NCBI GenBank assembly: GCA_020638735.1
Contig: JACKHZ010000013.1
Coordinates: 62,001-126,000, forward strand
Direction: 5' to 3'
Origin: Planctomycetota bacterium
Lineage (GTDB): Bacteria > Planctomycetota > UBA1135 > UBA2386
Length of the DNA stretch: 64,000 bases
In this document: in pieces, positions 40,840 to 50,638 of the stretch
Layout of the letters: every line of letters starts with the position of its first letter
Numbering within the stretch: the stretch's first letter is position 1
Program-made: the position numbers and the translations under genes
The notes under the pieces: generated by a model
What the model saw: the letters and a program-made list of their open reading frames with translations, nothing else
What the model was told of the DNA's origin: nothing
Databases searched by the model: none

Positions 40840-42602
40840 GCCTGCGCGACGACGCGATCCTCAACCGTCGCGTGCTCGTCATCGACGACAACGAGGCGAT
40901 CCACGCCGATTTCCGCAAGGTGCTGACGCCTGCACCGCGGGTCTCGCAGGACCTGCTCGACGCCGAGGCCGCGCTGTTCGGCGAGCCGCAGGCGACGACG
41001 GGACCACGCACCGAGTTCGAGCTGACCACCGCCAGCCAGGGACGCGAGGGCTACCAGATGGTGGCCGAGGCGCACGCCGCAGGGCGGCCGTTCGCGATGG
41101 CCTTCGTCGACATGCGCATGCCGCCCGGGTGGGACGGCCTGCAGACCATCGAGGCGATCTGGCGCGACTTCCCGGACATCGAGATGGTCATCTGCACGGC
41201 CTTCAGCGACTACTCCTGGGAGGAGACGATCGCGCGGCTCGGCCACACCGACCGGCTGCTGATCGTCAAGAAGCCATTCGACCACGTCGAGATCCTGCAG
41301 GTCGCCTGCGCGCTGACGCACAAGTGGAACCTGCAGCAACAGTCCCGCAACCTGCTCGACAACCTCTCGGAGCTGGTGCGCGACCGCACCGCCGAGCTCG
41401 AGCAGGCCCGCGACGCGCTGTTGGCCAACAACGAGGTGCTGCGCGCGGCCAAGGACGCCGCCGACGCCGCCAATCGATCGAAGACGATGTTCCTGGCCAA
41501 CGTCAGCCACGAGCTGCGCACGCCGATGACCTCGATCGTCGGCTACGCCCAGGAGCTCGAAGACCGCGTCGGCGACGCTGGGGGTTCCTTCGACGCGGAG
41601 GCGATCACGACCATCCGGCGCAACGCCGAGCACCTGATGGGCCTGATCCACGACCTGCTCGACCTGACCAAGCTCGACTCGGGCAAGATGGTCGTCGAGC
41701 ACGCCGCCTGCGACCCGCGCAAGCTGCTCGCCGAGGTCGAATCGCTGCTGCGGCAGAAGGCGACCGGCGCCGGGCTGACGCTACGGACGAGCTGCAGCGA
41801 GGCGGTGCCGGCGCAGGTGCGCAGCGACCGCCTGCGGCTGCGGCAGATCCTGGTCAACCTCGTCGGCAACGCCGTCAAATTCACCGAGCGGGGCACGGTG
41901 GAGGTCGTCATGGACCACGACGCCATCGCCGAGCAGCTGATCATCGACGTTCGTGACACCGGCATCGGGATGACCGCCGAGCAGCTGACGCGGGTGTTCC
42001 AGCCGTTCGAGCAGGCCGACGTGTCGACGACGCGGCGGTTCGGCGGCACCGGGCTCGGCCTCGCGATCTCGCTCCAGCTCGCGCAGGCGCTCGGCGGCGA
42101 CCTGGTCGCCGAGAGCGAGTTGGGCGCCGGATCATGCTTCCGCCTGACGATCCACGCGCCGGCGCTCCGGGACGTGACGCCGACCTGCACGGCCGCGCAG
42201 CTGACTCCCACGCCCGAGCTCGGCGCCCGCGTGCTGCTGGTCGAGGACGGCCGCGACAACCAGCGCCTGATCCAGCACCTGCTGCGCCGCGTCGGCTGCA
42301 GCGTCGAGATCGCCGAGAACGGCCAGCAGTGCCTCGATCGCCTGCGCGCGCCGGACACTGCGTTCGACCTCGTGCTGATGGACATGCAGATGCCGGTGAT
42401 GGACGGACTGACGGCGACGCGCACGCTTCGCCGCAGCGGCTACAAGCTGCCGATCGTCGCGCTGACCGCCAACGCGTTGGCCACCGACGAACTGGCTTGC
42501 CAGGAAGCCGGCTGCGACGCGTTCCTCAGCAAGCCCATCGACCGCGCGCTGATGTATCGCGTGGTCGCCGAACAGGTCGAACGGCACCGCGCGACGCAGT
42601 GA
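40836..42602 (+). CDS. Cytoplasmic hybrid histidine kinase (REC-HisKA-HATPase-REC)
   Basis: 588 residues from GTG at 40836, overlapping the stop of the membrane kinase. The first receiver is at about residues 10-160 with Asp92 in FVDMRMPPGWDG and KKPFD. A coiled coil follows, then HisKA with His225 in NVSHELRTPMTSIVGY. The HATPase domain has QILVNLVGNAVKF, DTGIGM and GGTGLGLAIS. The second receiver is at about residues 465-585 with Asp516 in VLMDMQMPVMDG and LSKPI. There is no transmembrane segment. With the membrane kinase it makes a possible phosphorelay: membrane His, REC, His, REC. An output domain is missing from this locus. Confidence 0.95.
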   Translation: MSLRDDAILNRRVLVIDDNEAIHADFRKVLTPAPRVSQDLLDAEAALFGEPQATTGPRTEFELTTASQGREGYQMVAEAHAAGRPFAMAFVDMRMPPGWDGLQTIEAIWRDFPDIEMVICTAFSDYSWEETIARLGHTDRLLIVKKPFDHVEILQVACALTHKWNLQQQSRNLLDNLSELVRDRTAELEQARDALLANNEVLRAAKDAADAANRSKTMFLANVSHELRTPMTSIVGYAQELEDRVGDAGGSFDAEAITTIRRNAEHLMGLIHDLLDLTKLDSGKMVVEHAACDPRKLLAEVESLLRQKATGAGLTLRTSCSEAVPAQVRSDRLRLRQILVNLVGNAVKFTERGTVEVVMDHDAIAEQLIIDVRDTGIGMTAEQLTRVFQPFEQADVSTTRRFGGTGLGLAISLQLAQALGGDLVAESELGAGSCFRLTIHAPALRDVTPTCTAAQLTPTPELGARVLLVEDGRDNQRLIQHLLRRVGCSVEIAENGQQCLDRLRAPDTAFDLVLMDMQMPVMDGLTATRTLRRSGYKLPIVALTANALATDELACQEAGCDAFLSKPIDRALMYRVVAEQVERHRATQ

Positions 42603-42608
42603 CCGCGG

Positions 42609-43781
42609 TCACTTGCCGGGCTGCAGCGAGTAGTGCTCCTTCACCCATGCCTCGAACGCCGGCTGGATGGTCAGCGGGTTGAGGCCGTAGACCGCCTGTA
42701 GCACCTCGCGCGTCTCCTTGCCCTGCTTCAGCAGGCGGAGCATGTCGCGGAACTTCGCGCCGCCCCGGTCCGTGATCAGGAAGTCGACGTAGGCGAAGGC
42801 GACCGCGTGCTGCTCGAACGTCAGCTGGTCGGAGTTGAGGATCGACAGCGCGGCGAACGACGCGGCCTCGCCGTCGTCGACCAGCTTGCGCACCGGCGTC
42901 TGCCAGCGGCCGCCCTTGAAGCCGGCGCCGGGCTGCATCAGGACCTCCTCGAAGCAGAAGTTGGTGCACTTGCCGTCGATGCGATTCTCGAACCAGTGCG
43001 CCAGGCCTTCGTCGATCCAACCGTGCTTGCGGTTGCCCATCCACAGCATGGGCTTCATCTGGCTGAGCAGCAGGTGCGTCGTGTGGTGCACGATGTTGCG
43101 GTGCAGCCCTTCGTCGTCGGGCATCGAGCGCAGGTCCTGCCACATGCTGTAGACGAACTCCGGCCCCATCTGCTTGAGGCCGACGGCGCGCGCGTTGCCG
43201 AACCCGGTCTCCTTCGGACCGATCACCGCCTGGTCGTTGGAGGCGCGGAACATGTGCACGCGGCAGCGGTCGGGCAGGTCGTCGTCGGTCAGCTCCAGGG
43301 TCCTGGCGAAGTCGTCGCGCAACGCTTCGAGGCGTTCGCCGTAGAGGTGCATCAGCGCGTGCGTGTCGAGCTTCTTCTTGCCGACGGTGGTCGGCTTGAT
43401 CGAGAACGACAGGTCGAAGTGCGGCGTGGACAGGTAGAGGAAGTCGTCGATGTTCGGCGCGCCCGCGACGTGCTTCTTGCGCTCCGCCAGCCACTCCTGC
43501 GCGAGCTTGCGGCGCTGCTCGAGGGCGGCTTCGACCTCGGCGTTGCGGCAGACCTTGCAGTCGACGTGCAACGTGCCTTCGCAGGCCTTGCAGGCGAGCA
43601 CGTCGCTGCACCACTGCACGAGCGCACCGCTCTCGAGCTCGAAGGCCTTGCCGTGCTTGGGGCAGGGCAGCTGCCCGTGGCCGTTGCACTTGACGCAGTG
43701 GCTCTGCGGGGCCGGGCCGTCCTGCGCCACGCAGACCGCGGCGAACGGAAGGCCCAGCAGCACGGCGGCGACGAAACGTCT
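42609..43781 (-). CDS. Secreted gluzincin-fold peptidase homologue with N-terminal Cys-rich zinc-finger-like segment
   Basis: 390 residues from the Met at 43781, which begins a signal peptide (FVAAVLLGLPFAAVCVAQ). Residues about 30-80 hold a Cys-rich zinc-finger-like set: CVKCNGHG, CPKHG, CKACEG, CKVC, similar to DnaJ-type repeats. The C-terminal two-thirds resembles an M1/gluzincin-type peptidase: the helix VHHTTHLLL at 232-240 and WIDEGLAHWFE at about 256-264, which would hold the third ligand Glu259. The first motif reads HHTTH and not HExxH, so the catalytic Glu is a His and peptidase activity is doubtful. It is tail to tail with the hybrid kinase; the two stop codons fall in one 12-base palindrome. 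Confidence 0.72.
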   Translation of the reverse strand, partial: RRFVAAVLLGLPFAAVCVAQDGPAPQSHCVKCNGHGQLPCPKHGKAFELESGALVQWCSDVLACKACEGTLHVDCKVCRNAEVEAALEQRRKLAQEWLAERKKHVAGAPNIDDFLYLSTPHFDLSFSIKPTTVGKKKLDTHALMHLYGERLEALRDDFARTLELTDDDLPDRCRVHMFRASNDQAVIGPKETGFGNARAVGLKQMGPEFVYSMWQDLRSMPDDEGLHRNIVHHTTHLLLSQMKPMLWMGNRKHGWIDEGLAHWFENRIDGKCTNFCFEEVLMQPGAGFKGGRWQTPVRKLVDDGEAASFAALSILNSDQLTFEQHAVAFAYVDFLITDRGGAKFRDMLRLLKQGKETREVLQAVYGLNPLTIQPAFEAWVKEHYSLQPGK

Positions 43782-43862
43782 CATCGACGCAGAGGCTAGC
43801 ACCCGCCGGCCGCGAACGGCCGACGGGTCCGTACCGAACCCGTCAGAGCGCCGGGCCGTGCC

Positions 43863-46800
43863 TCAGAAGCCCATCGTCAGCTCGACGCCGTTCGAGCTGA
43901 TCAGGCCGGCGCTGTTGACACCCGCGACGAAGGCCGCGCTCTGCACCGCCAGCGCCGCGCCCATCAGCGTCGGGTCGTTGGGGATCGGCACCACGTAGGT
44001 CGCCGCCCCGGCGACCGGCCACAGCACGTCCAGCGAGTCGAGGCTGGCGTAGAGGCGGCAGCCCGGCATGCCGGCCGAGCCGAGGTCGATCCCAGGATCG
44101 ATCTTGGTCGTGCTGATCACCTGCACGCCGAGCAGGCTCGACGCCGGGAACTGGCTGGTCGTCAGCGTGCAGTTGGCGCCCAGCACCGGCAGGCTCGAGT
44201 CGAGCACCAGCGGCGACATGTTGGCGTCACCGGTCTCGAAGCCGCCCGGCAGCGACACCGAGATGTCGACGTTGCCCGCGTCGAGGTTGGGCGCGACGCC
44301 GGCGAAGCCGACCAACCACGCGTTGCCGCTGGCGACCATCGACTGCCACGCGTAGGTGACGTTGCCGCTCGAGAGATGGAACTGCAGCTGCCAGGTGTTG
44401 ACGTCGGTCGTGTTGAAGCTGCGCACGGCGTTCCAGGTCACGTAGGCGACCGACCCGACCTGCTCGAAGGTCACGGTGCCACCCGCCATCGGGTTGAAGT
44501 CGTGCCAGGTGCCCCAGCGCGGCGCCGGCGACGACAACCACTCGGCGACCGACGGCAGGTAGTAGGTCGTGTTGCCGGAGACGGGCGAGACGAAGCCGTT
44601 GGAGCAGACCTCGAGGCTGCTCGTCGTGCCGCCGGGGTACGAGAACGACCCCGACAGCGCGACGGTCGCGAACGAGTCGTCGTTCATCGTCAGCACGGTC
44701 GCGCTGCCGCTCGGCGGCACGAACGAACCCGACGGCGCGGCGACGTAGTGGTTGCCGGTGCGGACCAGCGTCATCGTCGTGCCGGACAGGTCGAAGGCCG
44801 TGTTCGCCATGAACTCGTAGAACGCCGTCGACAGGTTGTAGCAGCCGGTGCCGTAGAGCGACTTGGCCGCCGGCGTGCCGATCGGGCCGCTGACGTCGAG
44901 GCTGAAGCTGCCCTGGGCGCTGCTGTAGCCGCCGACGCGCACGTAGTAGAGGCCCGGAGTCACCGCCGTCGAAACGGTCGATTGCAGACTGCACGCGTCG
45001 TCGTTGCAGACGAGGCTGGTCAGCGAGCCGCAGCTGCCGGACAGGATCTGGATGCACGAGTCGTAGCCGGCGATGCCGCAGGTCGTGACCGAGAGCGTGC
45101 CGCTCTGACCCGCGAAGTAGGTGAACCAGACGTCGCTGCCGCCGGCCGCGCACGGCCAGGACGGTGAAGAGGTCAGCGCGTTGACGTTGGAGAACGGGCC
45201 GTTGACGCCGTTGACCAGCGCGATCGCGTTGGCGCAGTCGTCGTTGGCCGGCGCGGTGGGCCCGCCGCCGCCCGGGTAGGGCAGCGAGTGCTGGTCGCAG
45301 GCCCAGATCAGGTCGACCGAGTGCGGCGTGCCGTCGGCGAGGTTGCCGTTGTCGTCGTCGGCGAGGAACACCTCGGTGACCGCCGCCGGCTGGTCGGTGG
45401 CATCGGCGACGATCGTCCCGACGACGATGGCGTCGGTCAGCGCGATCGCCGCCGCGCGGTTGCCGAGCGTCGAGGCCAGGCGATCGCGCAGCTTCCAGGC
45501 GAAGCCCATCCACGACTCACCGGCGTTGTGCACTTCGCTCGAGGTGTGGTACTGCCGCGTGTTGTTGCCGCTGCGCAGCGGCACGCCAGGCGACTGGAAG
45601 CCGGAGCCGAGGTTCGGAGTGTCGAGCAGGTAAAGGCCGAAGATGTCGCCCCAGCCCTCGCTGAGCCCTTCGTAGCTGCCGTTGCTGATGCCGCCGTAGC
45701 GGTCGTCGATGCCGTGCCCCCACTCGTGCACCACGACCGTGGCGTTGGCGGTGTTCGTGCAGCCGCCGCCGGCCTGGTAGAAGTTGATGGTGTTGTTCGT
45801 GTAGTAGGCGTTGCACGTCGAGCCGATGTTGACGGTCGGCGCGACGTTGTCGGCGGTGTTCATCTGCGAGCTGTTGCCGACGATCGAGCGCACCCACTCG
45901 TTGGCCGTGTCCACCCAGTAGGTCGTGTTGGTGTGCGCCGACTGGGCCGACGTCGCGCCGCTGGTCAGCAGCTGGATGGTCGTGTTGACGCCAGGGTTGA
46001 CCGTGAAGTTGCCGCTCGGCGCGCTGCCGCCGCTGATCGTCGCGTGGTGGCGGCCGTCGAACGCGCCGACGCTGATGTTGACGGCCGAAGCGATGTTGAT
46101 CGTGAACTGACCGTTGTCGTCGGTCGTCACGTTGCCGACGCCGGGCACGCTGAGCACCAGGCCGGGCAGCGGCACGTTGGTCAGCGGATCGTTGGCGTCG
46201 ATGCCGACGTTGGTCCAGCCGCGCACGGTGACGGTGGTGTTGACCGGCAGCGCCAGCGGGCCGGCGGCAGCCGGAGCGCCGACCGCGGGCTCGCCACCCG
46301 CGGCGTAGGCGCACGACGGATTGCCGCAGTCGTGCTTGTCGTTCTGGAAGCGCAGCACGACGCCGCTCTTCGCGTCGATGTAGTAGCGACCGATCGTGCC
46401 GCTGCCGTCGGCGGCGACGTTGCTGATCGCGACCTCCCAGGCCAGCGACACCGACGTCGGCGTCGCCGACTCGATGTCACCCCAGATCACCAGCCGCGGG
46501 GCGACCGGGCGCGCCGGCTGCGCGACGCGCGTCGGCACCTGTCGGGCCTCGGTCCAGGCGATCGCCAGGGCGGTGTTCTCGTCGAGGCTCGGGGTGGTGT
46601 CGAAGGAGTCGGCGATGCGCCACGCCTGACTGCCGAACATCGGCACGCGGCCGACCTGGTGCACGCGCACGTCGGCGCGGCCGCCGATCACCGGCAGCCC
46701 GCGGAAGTACTGGTCGTAGACGAAGGCCCACGTGCGCCCCATGCGCTGACCGACGACCTCGCGGAACTCGCTGGCGCCCAGCCCGAGCAGTTCGGACCGC

Positions 46801-47090
46801 TGCTGCAACAGCAGGCCGGCCTGCCGACGGGCCTCCTCGAGCGAGTCGCCACGCCAGCCGTCGAGCGCGATGCCGGAGCCGAGGATCGACCGCGGCGTGC
46901 CGGTCGCGGGGCTCCACCGCACCTGCCATTCGCCGCCGACCTGGTCGAGGAAGTCGGCCCACGCGGGGCTGCGGTAGAAGTCGGCGAGGGCGAGCGCGAC
47001 TGGGTCCTGCTGCTTCTCCTGGGCGATGACCGGCAGGGCTGTGGCGAACAGGGCGGAGAGGGAGAGCGACGCAGTTGCGGCTCGGATCAT
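43863..47090 (-). CDS. Secreted M36/M4-like zinc metallopeptidase with PPC and shared C-terminal module
   Basis: 1075 residues. Signal peptide (LSALFATALPVIAQ), then a propeptide with an FTP-like part (about 90-200, FREVVGQRMGRTWAFVYDQYFRGLPVIGG) and PepSY-like region. A carboxypeptidase-regulatory-like insert is at about 285-380. The catalytic part has HEWGH at 455-459 and EGLSEGWGDIFG with Glu478, the fungalysin/thermolysin pattern. After that comes a PPC-like domain (about 640-755: NDDCANAIALV, SDVWFTYFAGQSGTLSVTTCG), then about 200 residues of beta sandwich. The shared C-terminal module follows with GMPGC, PIPNDPTLMGAALAVQ and a terminal SSNGVELTMGF. An extracellular protease is likely. 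It stands alone. Confidence 0.88.
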   Translation of the reverse strand: MIRAATASLSLSALFATALPVIAQEKQQDPVALALADFYRSPAWADFLDQVGGEWQVRWSPATGTPRSILGSGIALDGWRGDSLEEARRQAGLLLQQRSELLGLGASEFREVVGQRMGRTWAFVYDQYFRGLPVIGGRADVRVHQVGRVPMFGSQAWRIADSFDTTPSLDENTALAIAWTEARQVPTRVAQPARPVAPRLVIWGDIESATPTSVSLAWEVAISNVAADGSGTIGRYYIDAKSGVVLRFQNDKHDCGNPSCAYAAGGEPAVGAPAAAGPLALPVNTTVTVRGWTNVGIDANDPLTNVPLPGLVLSVPGVGNVTTDDNGQFTINIASAVNISVGAFDGRHHATISGGSAPSGNFTVNPGVNTTIQLLTSGATSAQSAHTNTTYWVDTANEWVRSIVGNSSQMNTADNVAPTVNIGSTCNAYYTNNTINFYQAGGGCTNTANATVVVHEWGHGIDDRYGGISNGSYEGLSEGWGDIFGLYLLDTPNLGSGFQSPGVPLRSGNNTRQYHTSSEVHNAGESWMGFAWKLRDRLASTLGNRAAAIALTDAIVVGTIVADATDQPAAVTEVFLADDDNGNLADGTPHSVDLIWACDQHSLPYPGGGGPTAPANDDCANAIALVNGVNGPFSNVNALTSSPSWPCAAGGSDVWFTYFAGQSGTLSVTTCGIAGYDSCIQILSGSCGSLTSLVCNDDACSLQSTVSTAVTPGLYYVRVGGYSSAQGSFSLDVSGPIGTPAAKSLYGTGCYNLSTAFYEFMANTAFDLSGTTMTLVRTGNHYVAAPSGSFVPPSGSATVLTMNDDSFATVALSGSFSYPGGTTSSLEVCSNGFVSPVSGNTTYYLPSVAEWLSSPAPRWGTWHDFNPMAGGTVTFEQVGSVAYVTWNAVRSFNTTDVNTWQLQFHLSSGNVTYAWQSMVASGNAWLVGFAGVAPNLDAGNVDISVSLPGGFETGDANMSPLVLDSSLPVLGANCTLTTSQFPASSLLGVQVISTTKIDPGIDLGSAGMPGCRLYASLDSLDVLWPVAGAATYVVPIPNDPTLMGAALAVQSAAFVAGVNSAGLISSNGVELTMGF

Positions 47091-47241
47091 TCGTTGTTGA
47101 GGGCGAGACGGAGGGACGACGCCGGCCGGCGTGGTGTGCCGATCGGTCGGGGCAGGGCACGGGTGAGACGGTGAAATGCCCGATCAGGTGCCCTTCGCCG
47201 CGACATTTTCCAGACGCGGCGGCCGGTCACACGCAGCACCG

Positions 47242-47892
47242 TCAGCGGCGGCGACGATCCGTTTCGGGGGCCGCGACGAAGGGCACGGTCGGGGGACGAG
47301 GCACGCCGTCGTCACCGAACACGTCGATCAGCACGAGCCCGAGCACGAAGTCGACGAACTCGGCCGCGTTGAAGCCGACGTGCACGTCCCAGAACAGCGG
47401 CGCCACCCCGACCTCGACCCCGAACAAGTCGACGACGCGCTGTCCGGGAGTCAGCCGGAACGGGTAGTTGTCGTCGAGGTCGAAGGTGTCGGTCAGCAGC
47501 AGCCACGAGGTGACGTCGTCGTAGGCGTTGGGCTCGGCGGGGTGATTGCCCGACGTGCCGGTGGCGAACAGGCGCGACCACGACTGCCCGTAGCCCAGCG
47601 GCCCCAGCGTCGTGAACGGCACGCCGGTGCCATGGTTGGTCATCGTGTAGCCGGGCCGTTGCCACCACGTGTCCTTGCCCCACCCCGGCGTGTCCGCGTA
47701 CCAACCGCCGACCGTCAGCGCCAACGGCCCGACCTTGGCGTCGGCGCCGACGCCGAGCGCGTCGCCGTGCCAGCGGTAGACGAACGCGTCGTGCAGGTCC
47801 GCCAGACGCTGGTCCAGGTAGGTGCAGCCGGTCCACGCCGCCGACAGCGGCAGCGACAGGGCGACGAGGCGGCGGACGGCGGAGCGTGGCAC
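47242..47892 (-). CDS. Lipoprotein of unknown function
   Basis: 216 residues. Signal sequence RRLVALSLPLSAAWTGC with lipobox WTGC; the residue at -3 is unusual but the rest fits. Mature region: DQRLADLHDAFVYRW, a Trp/Gly/Tyr-rich middle (WYADTPGWGKDTWWQRPGY) and a C-terminal hydrophobic stretch (FVDFVLGLVLIDVFG) that may be a membrane-proximal helix. The sequence looks like a compact folded domain with no family I recognise. It is 58 bases downstream of the peptidase-like gene at 47951 on the same strand, so probably co-transcribed. Confidence 0.65.
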   Translation of the reverse strand: MPRSAVRRLVALSLPLSAAWTGCTYLDQRLADLHDAFVYRWHGDALGVGADAKVGPLALTVGGWYADTPGWGKDTWWQRPGYTMTNHGTGVPFTTLGPLGYGQSWSRLFATGTSGNHPAEPNAYDDVTSWLLLTDTFDLDDNYPFRLTPGQRVVDLFGVEVGVAPLFWDVHVGFNAAEFVDFVLGLVLIDVFGDDGVPRPPTVPFVAAPETDRRRR

Positions 47893-47950
47893 GGCGAGGT
47901 TCTACCCGAGCGACGCCGGATGCGCCGCACTCCGCCGCCGAAGCGCGCGA

Positions 47951-50437
47951 TCAACGCGGCCAGAGGTCGGCGAGGATCGCGGCGACGAAGCGGTCGCGGT
48001 AGGCCTGCAGGTCGCTCGGATCGGGCGTGCCGTGCACGACGATGCGGGAGATCTTCACCGGCGTGCTGGAGTTGATGGTCAGGCACAGCTCGCCGGCGAC
48101 CAGCCGCCCGACGTCGGACACCAGCGCGGTCTGCTTGCCGTCCAGCGCGACCTTCAGCACCTTCTTGCCGTCGTTCTGGATGCGCAGCCGGTGCGTCTTG
48201 CCGACCACCAGCTGCCCACCGCCGCCGATGTGGTCGAGCACCTGCTGCTGCGCGTCGAGCACCAGCACGCTGCCGGTGGGCTGCACGCACATCAGCCGCT
48301 CCGGCCCGAGCGCGACGAACACGGCGAAGTCCGGCACGAAGTCCGCATCGATGACGAAGTCCAGCTCGAGCGAGTGCTCGCCCTTCAACGGCACCGCCCA
48401 CGACCGGATCGCCGAGCCGATCAGGCGCCAGCCTTCGCCGTTCACCAACAGGCCGCTCGGCCCGGAGTAGGCGATCTTGGGGCCCCCGAACGGCACCTCG
48501 TCCTTCTCCAGCTCGAACGGCCGGAAGTCGGCGCTCGGCGCCTTGGCCGGATCCGTGTACTCGACCGTCAGGCTGCCGTCGGCAGCGACGCTCGCCTCGC
48601 CGTGGATGCCGATCGCGCGCGGGTCGGAGACCTGGAAGGCGCGCTCGGCGTAGGCGCGGGCCAGCCGCTCGACCGATTCCTTGCGCCGCTGCAGCATCGG
48701 GTGCTTGCCGAGCCGGGTCACCAGCTCCTGCAGGCGATCGAGCGCCTTCGCCGCCGCCGCGCGGTCGTCGACCTGCGGCATGCCGATCAGCTCGGCGACC
48801 GCCGACGCGTAGGCGCCGCGGTTCGGGTCGAACTCGTCCTCGAGGTCGTCGCGCAGCGGGATCATCGTGCTGTACTCGAGCTTGAGCAGCCCGGCCAGCT
48901 TGCGCTTGCTCTCGCCGTCGAGCCAACGCGCCCAGACCTCGAACCAGCGGCCGGCGCCGTCGAGCCGCCCGAGGCGCTTGGCTTCGACCTTGAGCACGAC
49001 CGGCGTCATGACCAAGAGCGGCATGCGCACCTCGTCCTTGCCGATCGCCAGCACCAGCTCGCGCTCGTCGTAGTCGACGACCTTGCCGCGCACGCGCTCG
49101 CCGCCCTGCTCGAACGACAGCTGGTTCTTGCCGCCTTTCAGCGCCTGCAGCGCGGCGTTGCGCACCTCGATCAGGGCGGCGATGCGTTCGCGTTCGCGCT
49201 GCACGAACTCGACGCGATCGGCCGGCGCTTCTTCGACCGTCGGCAGCAGCGCCAGCCCCGCTTCGTAGTCACCCTCGGCGCAGCGCCGCCGCGCGCCGGC
49301 GACGCGCTCGGCGAAGTCCTCCGCCGTCCAGGCGAGCCCCGTCACGTCGAACGCGACCGGCGGCGACATCGGCACGACGCCACCGCGCGCCGGCGTCGTG
49401 CCGGTCAGGTCCGGGATGGTCGGGAAGCGCTCGCGCAGCACGCGGTCGAGCCACGCGCGCCAGGCGGTGTCGAGCGCGCGCAGCTCCGGGTCGGCGGTGG
49501 CGCCGAACGCGCGCTGGAAGGTCGCCAGCCCCGATTCGCCGCGCTGCGCCGCCCTGGTGTACTCGACGAAGGCCTGACGATACTTGCCGTCCTCCGCCTC
49601 GCAGAGGAAGCGCACGAACATCTCGGCCTGCGCGTAGAACATGCCGAGCAGCGGCTCGGTCGGCACCGCGACGCCGTTGCGCTTCTGCGCCAGGTCGACG
49701 ACGTCCTTGTAGGAGTCGGCGCTGACCAGCTCGGGCAGCGACGAGACGTAGTGCCGCCCCGCCGGGTTGGCGTAGCCGAACGCGAGCGCCATCACGTGGT
49801 GGTCCTGCAGCGGCGGCTCGGCGAGCGAGTTGCTCATGTGCGTGCACGACGAGCGGTAGTCGGCGAGCCCCTCGTTGAACCACACCGGCTTCGGCATCGT
49901 GCCGTCGTTGGCGTGCGCGTGCTGCAGCGCGTGCACGAACTCGTGCAACAGCGAGTGCAGCTCCTCGCGCTTGGTGTTGTGGCGGGCAAAGGCGTCGATG
50001 TAGGTGACGGCGAGCTGCAGGTCGGGCGTGTAGTGCGCGCGCGCCATCGCCAGCGACGGATCGCCGATCGCGGTGCGGAAGTCCAGGTAGCGGCCGGCGC
50101 TGCCGAGCACCGCCAGCGCGTAGCCGCCGGCCTCCGGGCGCCGCTGCAGCCCCGCCGGGCCGAGGTAGTGCTGGTCGCACTGCTTCAACAGCTCGCGCAG
50201 GAACGGCAGGAAGCTCATCGCCACGCCCTTCTCGTAGTCCTTGTCGTCCACCGACGGGCGCTCGACGCAGAACAGGAACGGCGGGAACTCGACCAGGGTC
50301 ATCGTGACCTTGGAGAAGAACGGGTGCGCCTTGAGCCGCTTCTCGATGGTCTCGCGGAAGGCGGCGAAGTCCTCCTGGGCCGCGCAGCCGACGGCGGCGG
50401 CGAGCGCGAGGACGACGGTGGCGATGGCGCGCGGCAT
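47951..50437 (-). CDS. Exported gluzincin-type metallopeptidase-like protein with C-terminal beta-sandwich domain
   Basis: 828 residues from the Met at 50437, fixed by a strong Shine-Dalgarno (AGGAGG about nine bases upstream). Signal peptide with AVGC near residue 18, possibly a lipobox. The peptidase-like part has HEFVH at 165-169 in SLLHEFVHALQHAH and VWFNEGLADY with Glu189; unlike the protein at 42609 it keeps the full HExxH and third ligand. Later a long helical region (EVRNAALQALKGGKN..) precedes a C-terminal beta sandwich of about 200 residues (SLELDFVIDADFVPDFAVFVALG), LamG/DUF1080-like. It is divergent from the Kelch gene at 50639 with 201 bases between. Confidence 0.82.
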   Translation of the reverse strand: MPRAIATVVLALAAAVGCAAQEDFAAFRETIEKRLKAHPFFSKVTMTLVEFPPFLFCVERPSVDDKDYEKGVAMSFLPFLRELLKQCDQHYLGPAGLQRRPEAGGYALAVLGSAGRYLDFRTAIGDPSLAMARAHYTPDLQLAVTYIDAFARHNTKREELHSLLHEFVHALQHAHANDGTMPKPVWFNEGLADYRSSCTHMSNSLAEPPLQDHHVMALAFGYANPAGRHYVSSLPELVSADSYKDVVDLAQKRNGVAVPTEPLLGMFYAQAEMFVRFLCEAEDGKYRQAFVEYTRAAQRGESGLATFQRAFGATADPELRALDTAWRAWLDRVLRERFPTIPDLTGTTPARGGVVPMSPPVAFDVTGLAWTAEDFAERVAGARRRCAEGDYEAGLALLPTVEEAPADRVEFVQRERERIAALIEVRNAALQALKGGKNQLSFEQGGERVRGKVVDYDERELVLAIGKDEVRMPLLVMTPVVLKVEAKRLGRLDGAGRWFEVWARWLDGESKRKLAGLLKLEYSTMIPLRDDLEDEFDPNRGAYASAVAELIGMPQVDDRAAAAKALDRLQELVTRLGKHPMLQRRKESVERLARAYAERAFQVSDPRAIGIHGEASVAADGSLTVEYTDPAKAPSADFRPFELEKDEVPFGGPKIAYSGPSGLLVNGEGWRLIGSAIRSWAVPLKGEHSLELDFVIDADFVPDFAVFVALGPERLMCVQPTGSVLVLDAQQQVLDHIGGGGQLVVGKTHRLRIQNDGKKVLKVALDGKQTALVSDVGRLVAGELCLTINSSTPVKISRIVVHGTPDPSDLQAYRDRFVAAILADLWPR

Positions 50438-50638
50438 GGGCTTCTTCCTCCTGGTTGGGGCCAGACTATGTCTGCTCGGTGCGGTCGCAACAAGCGCGGG
50501 GCCCCGGGTTCGCGGCGCAGCTCGTACCTCTGCGTTCGTAAGGTTCGCGGCGGCGGGGCGGCATCGCGCGGAAGGAAACCTGGCGGTGATCGCCCCGATC
50601 CTGCGCCTTGGCATCCGGCCACGTCGCCGCACACCCGC

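Noticed and set aside
42600..42611. Perfect 12-base palindrome TGACCGCGGTCA at the convergent gene ends as a terminator
   Set aside because: It is made by the two stop codons and a few bases between, is too short for a stable hairpin and has no T-run.
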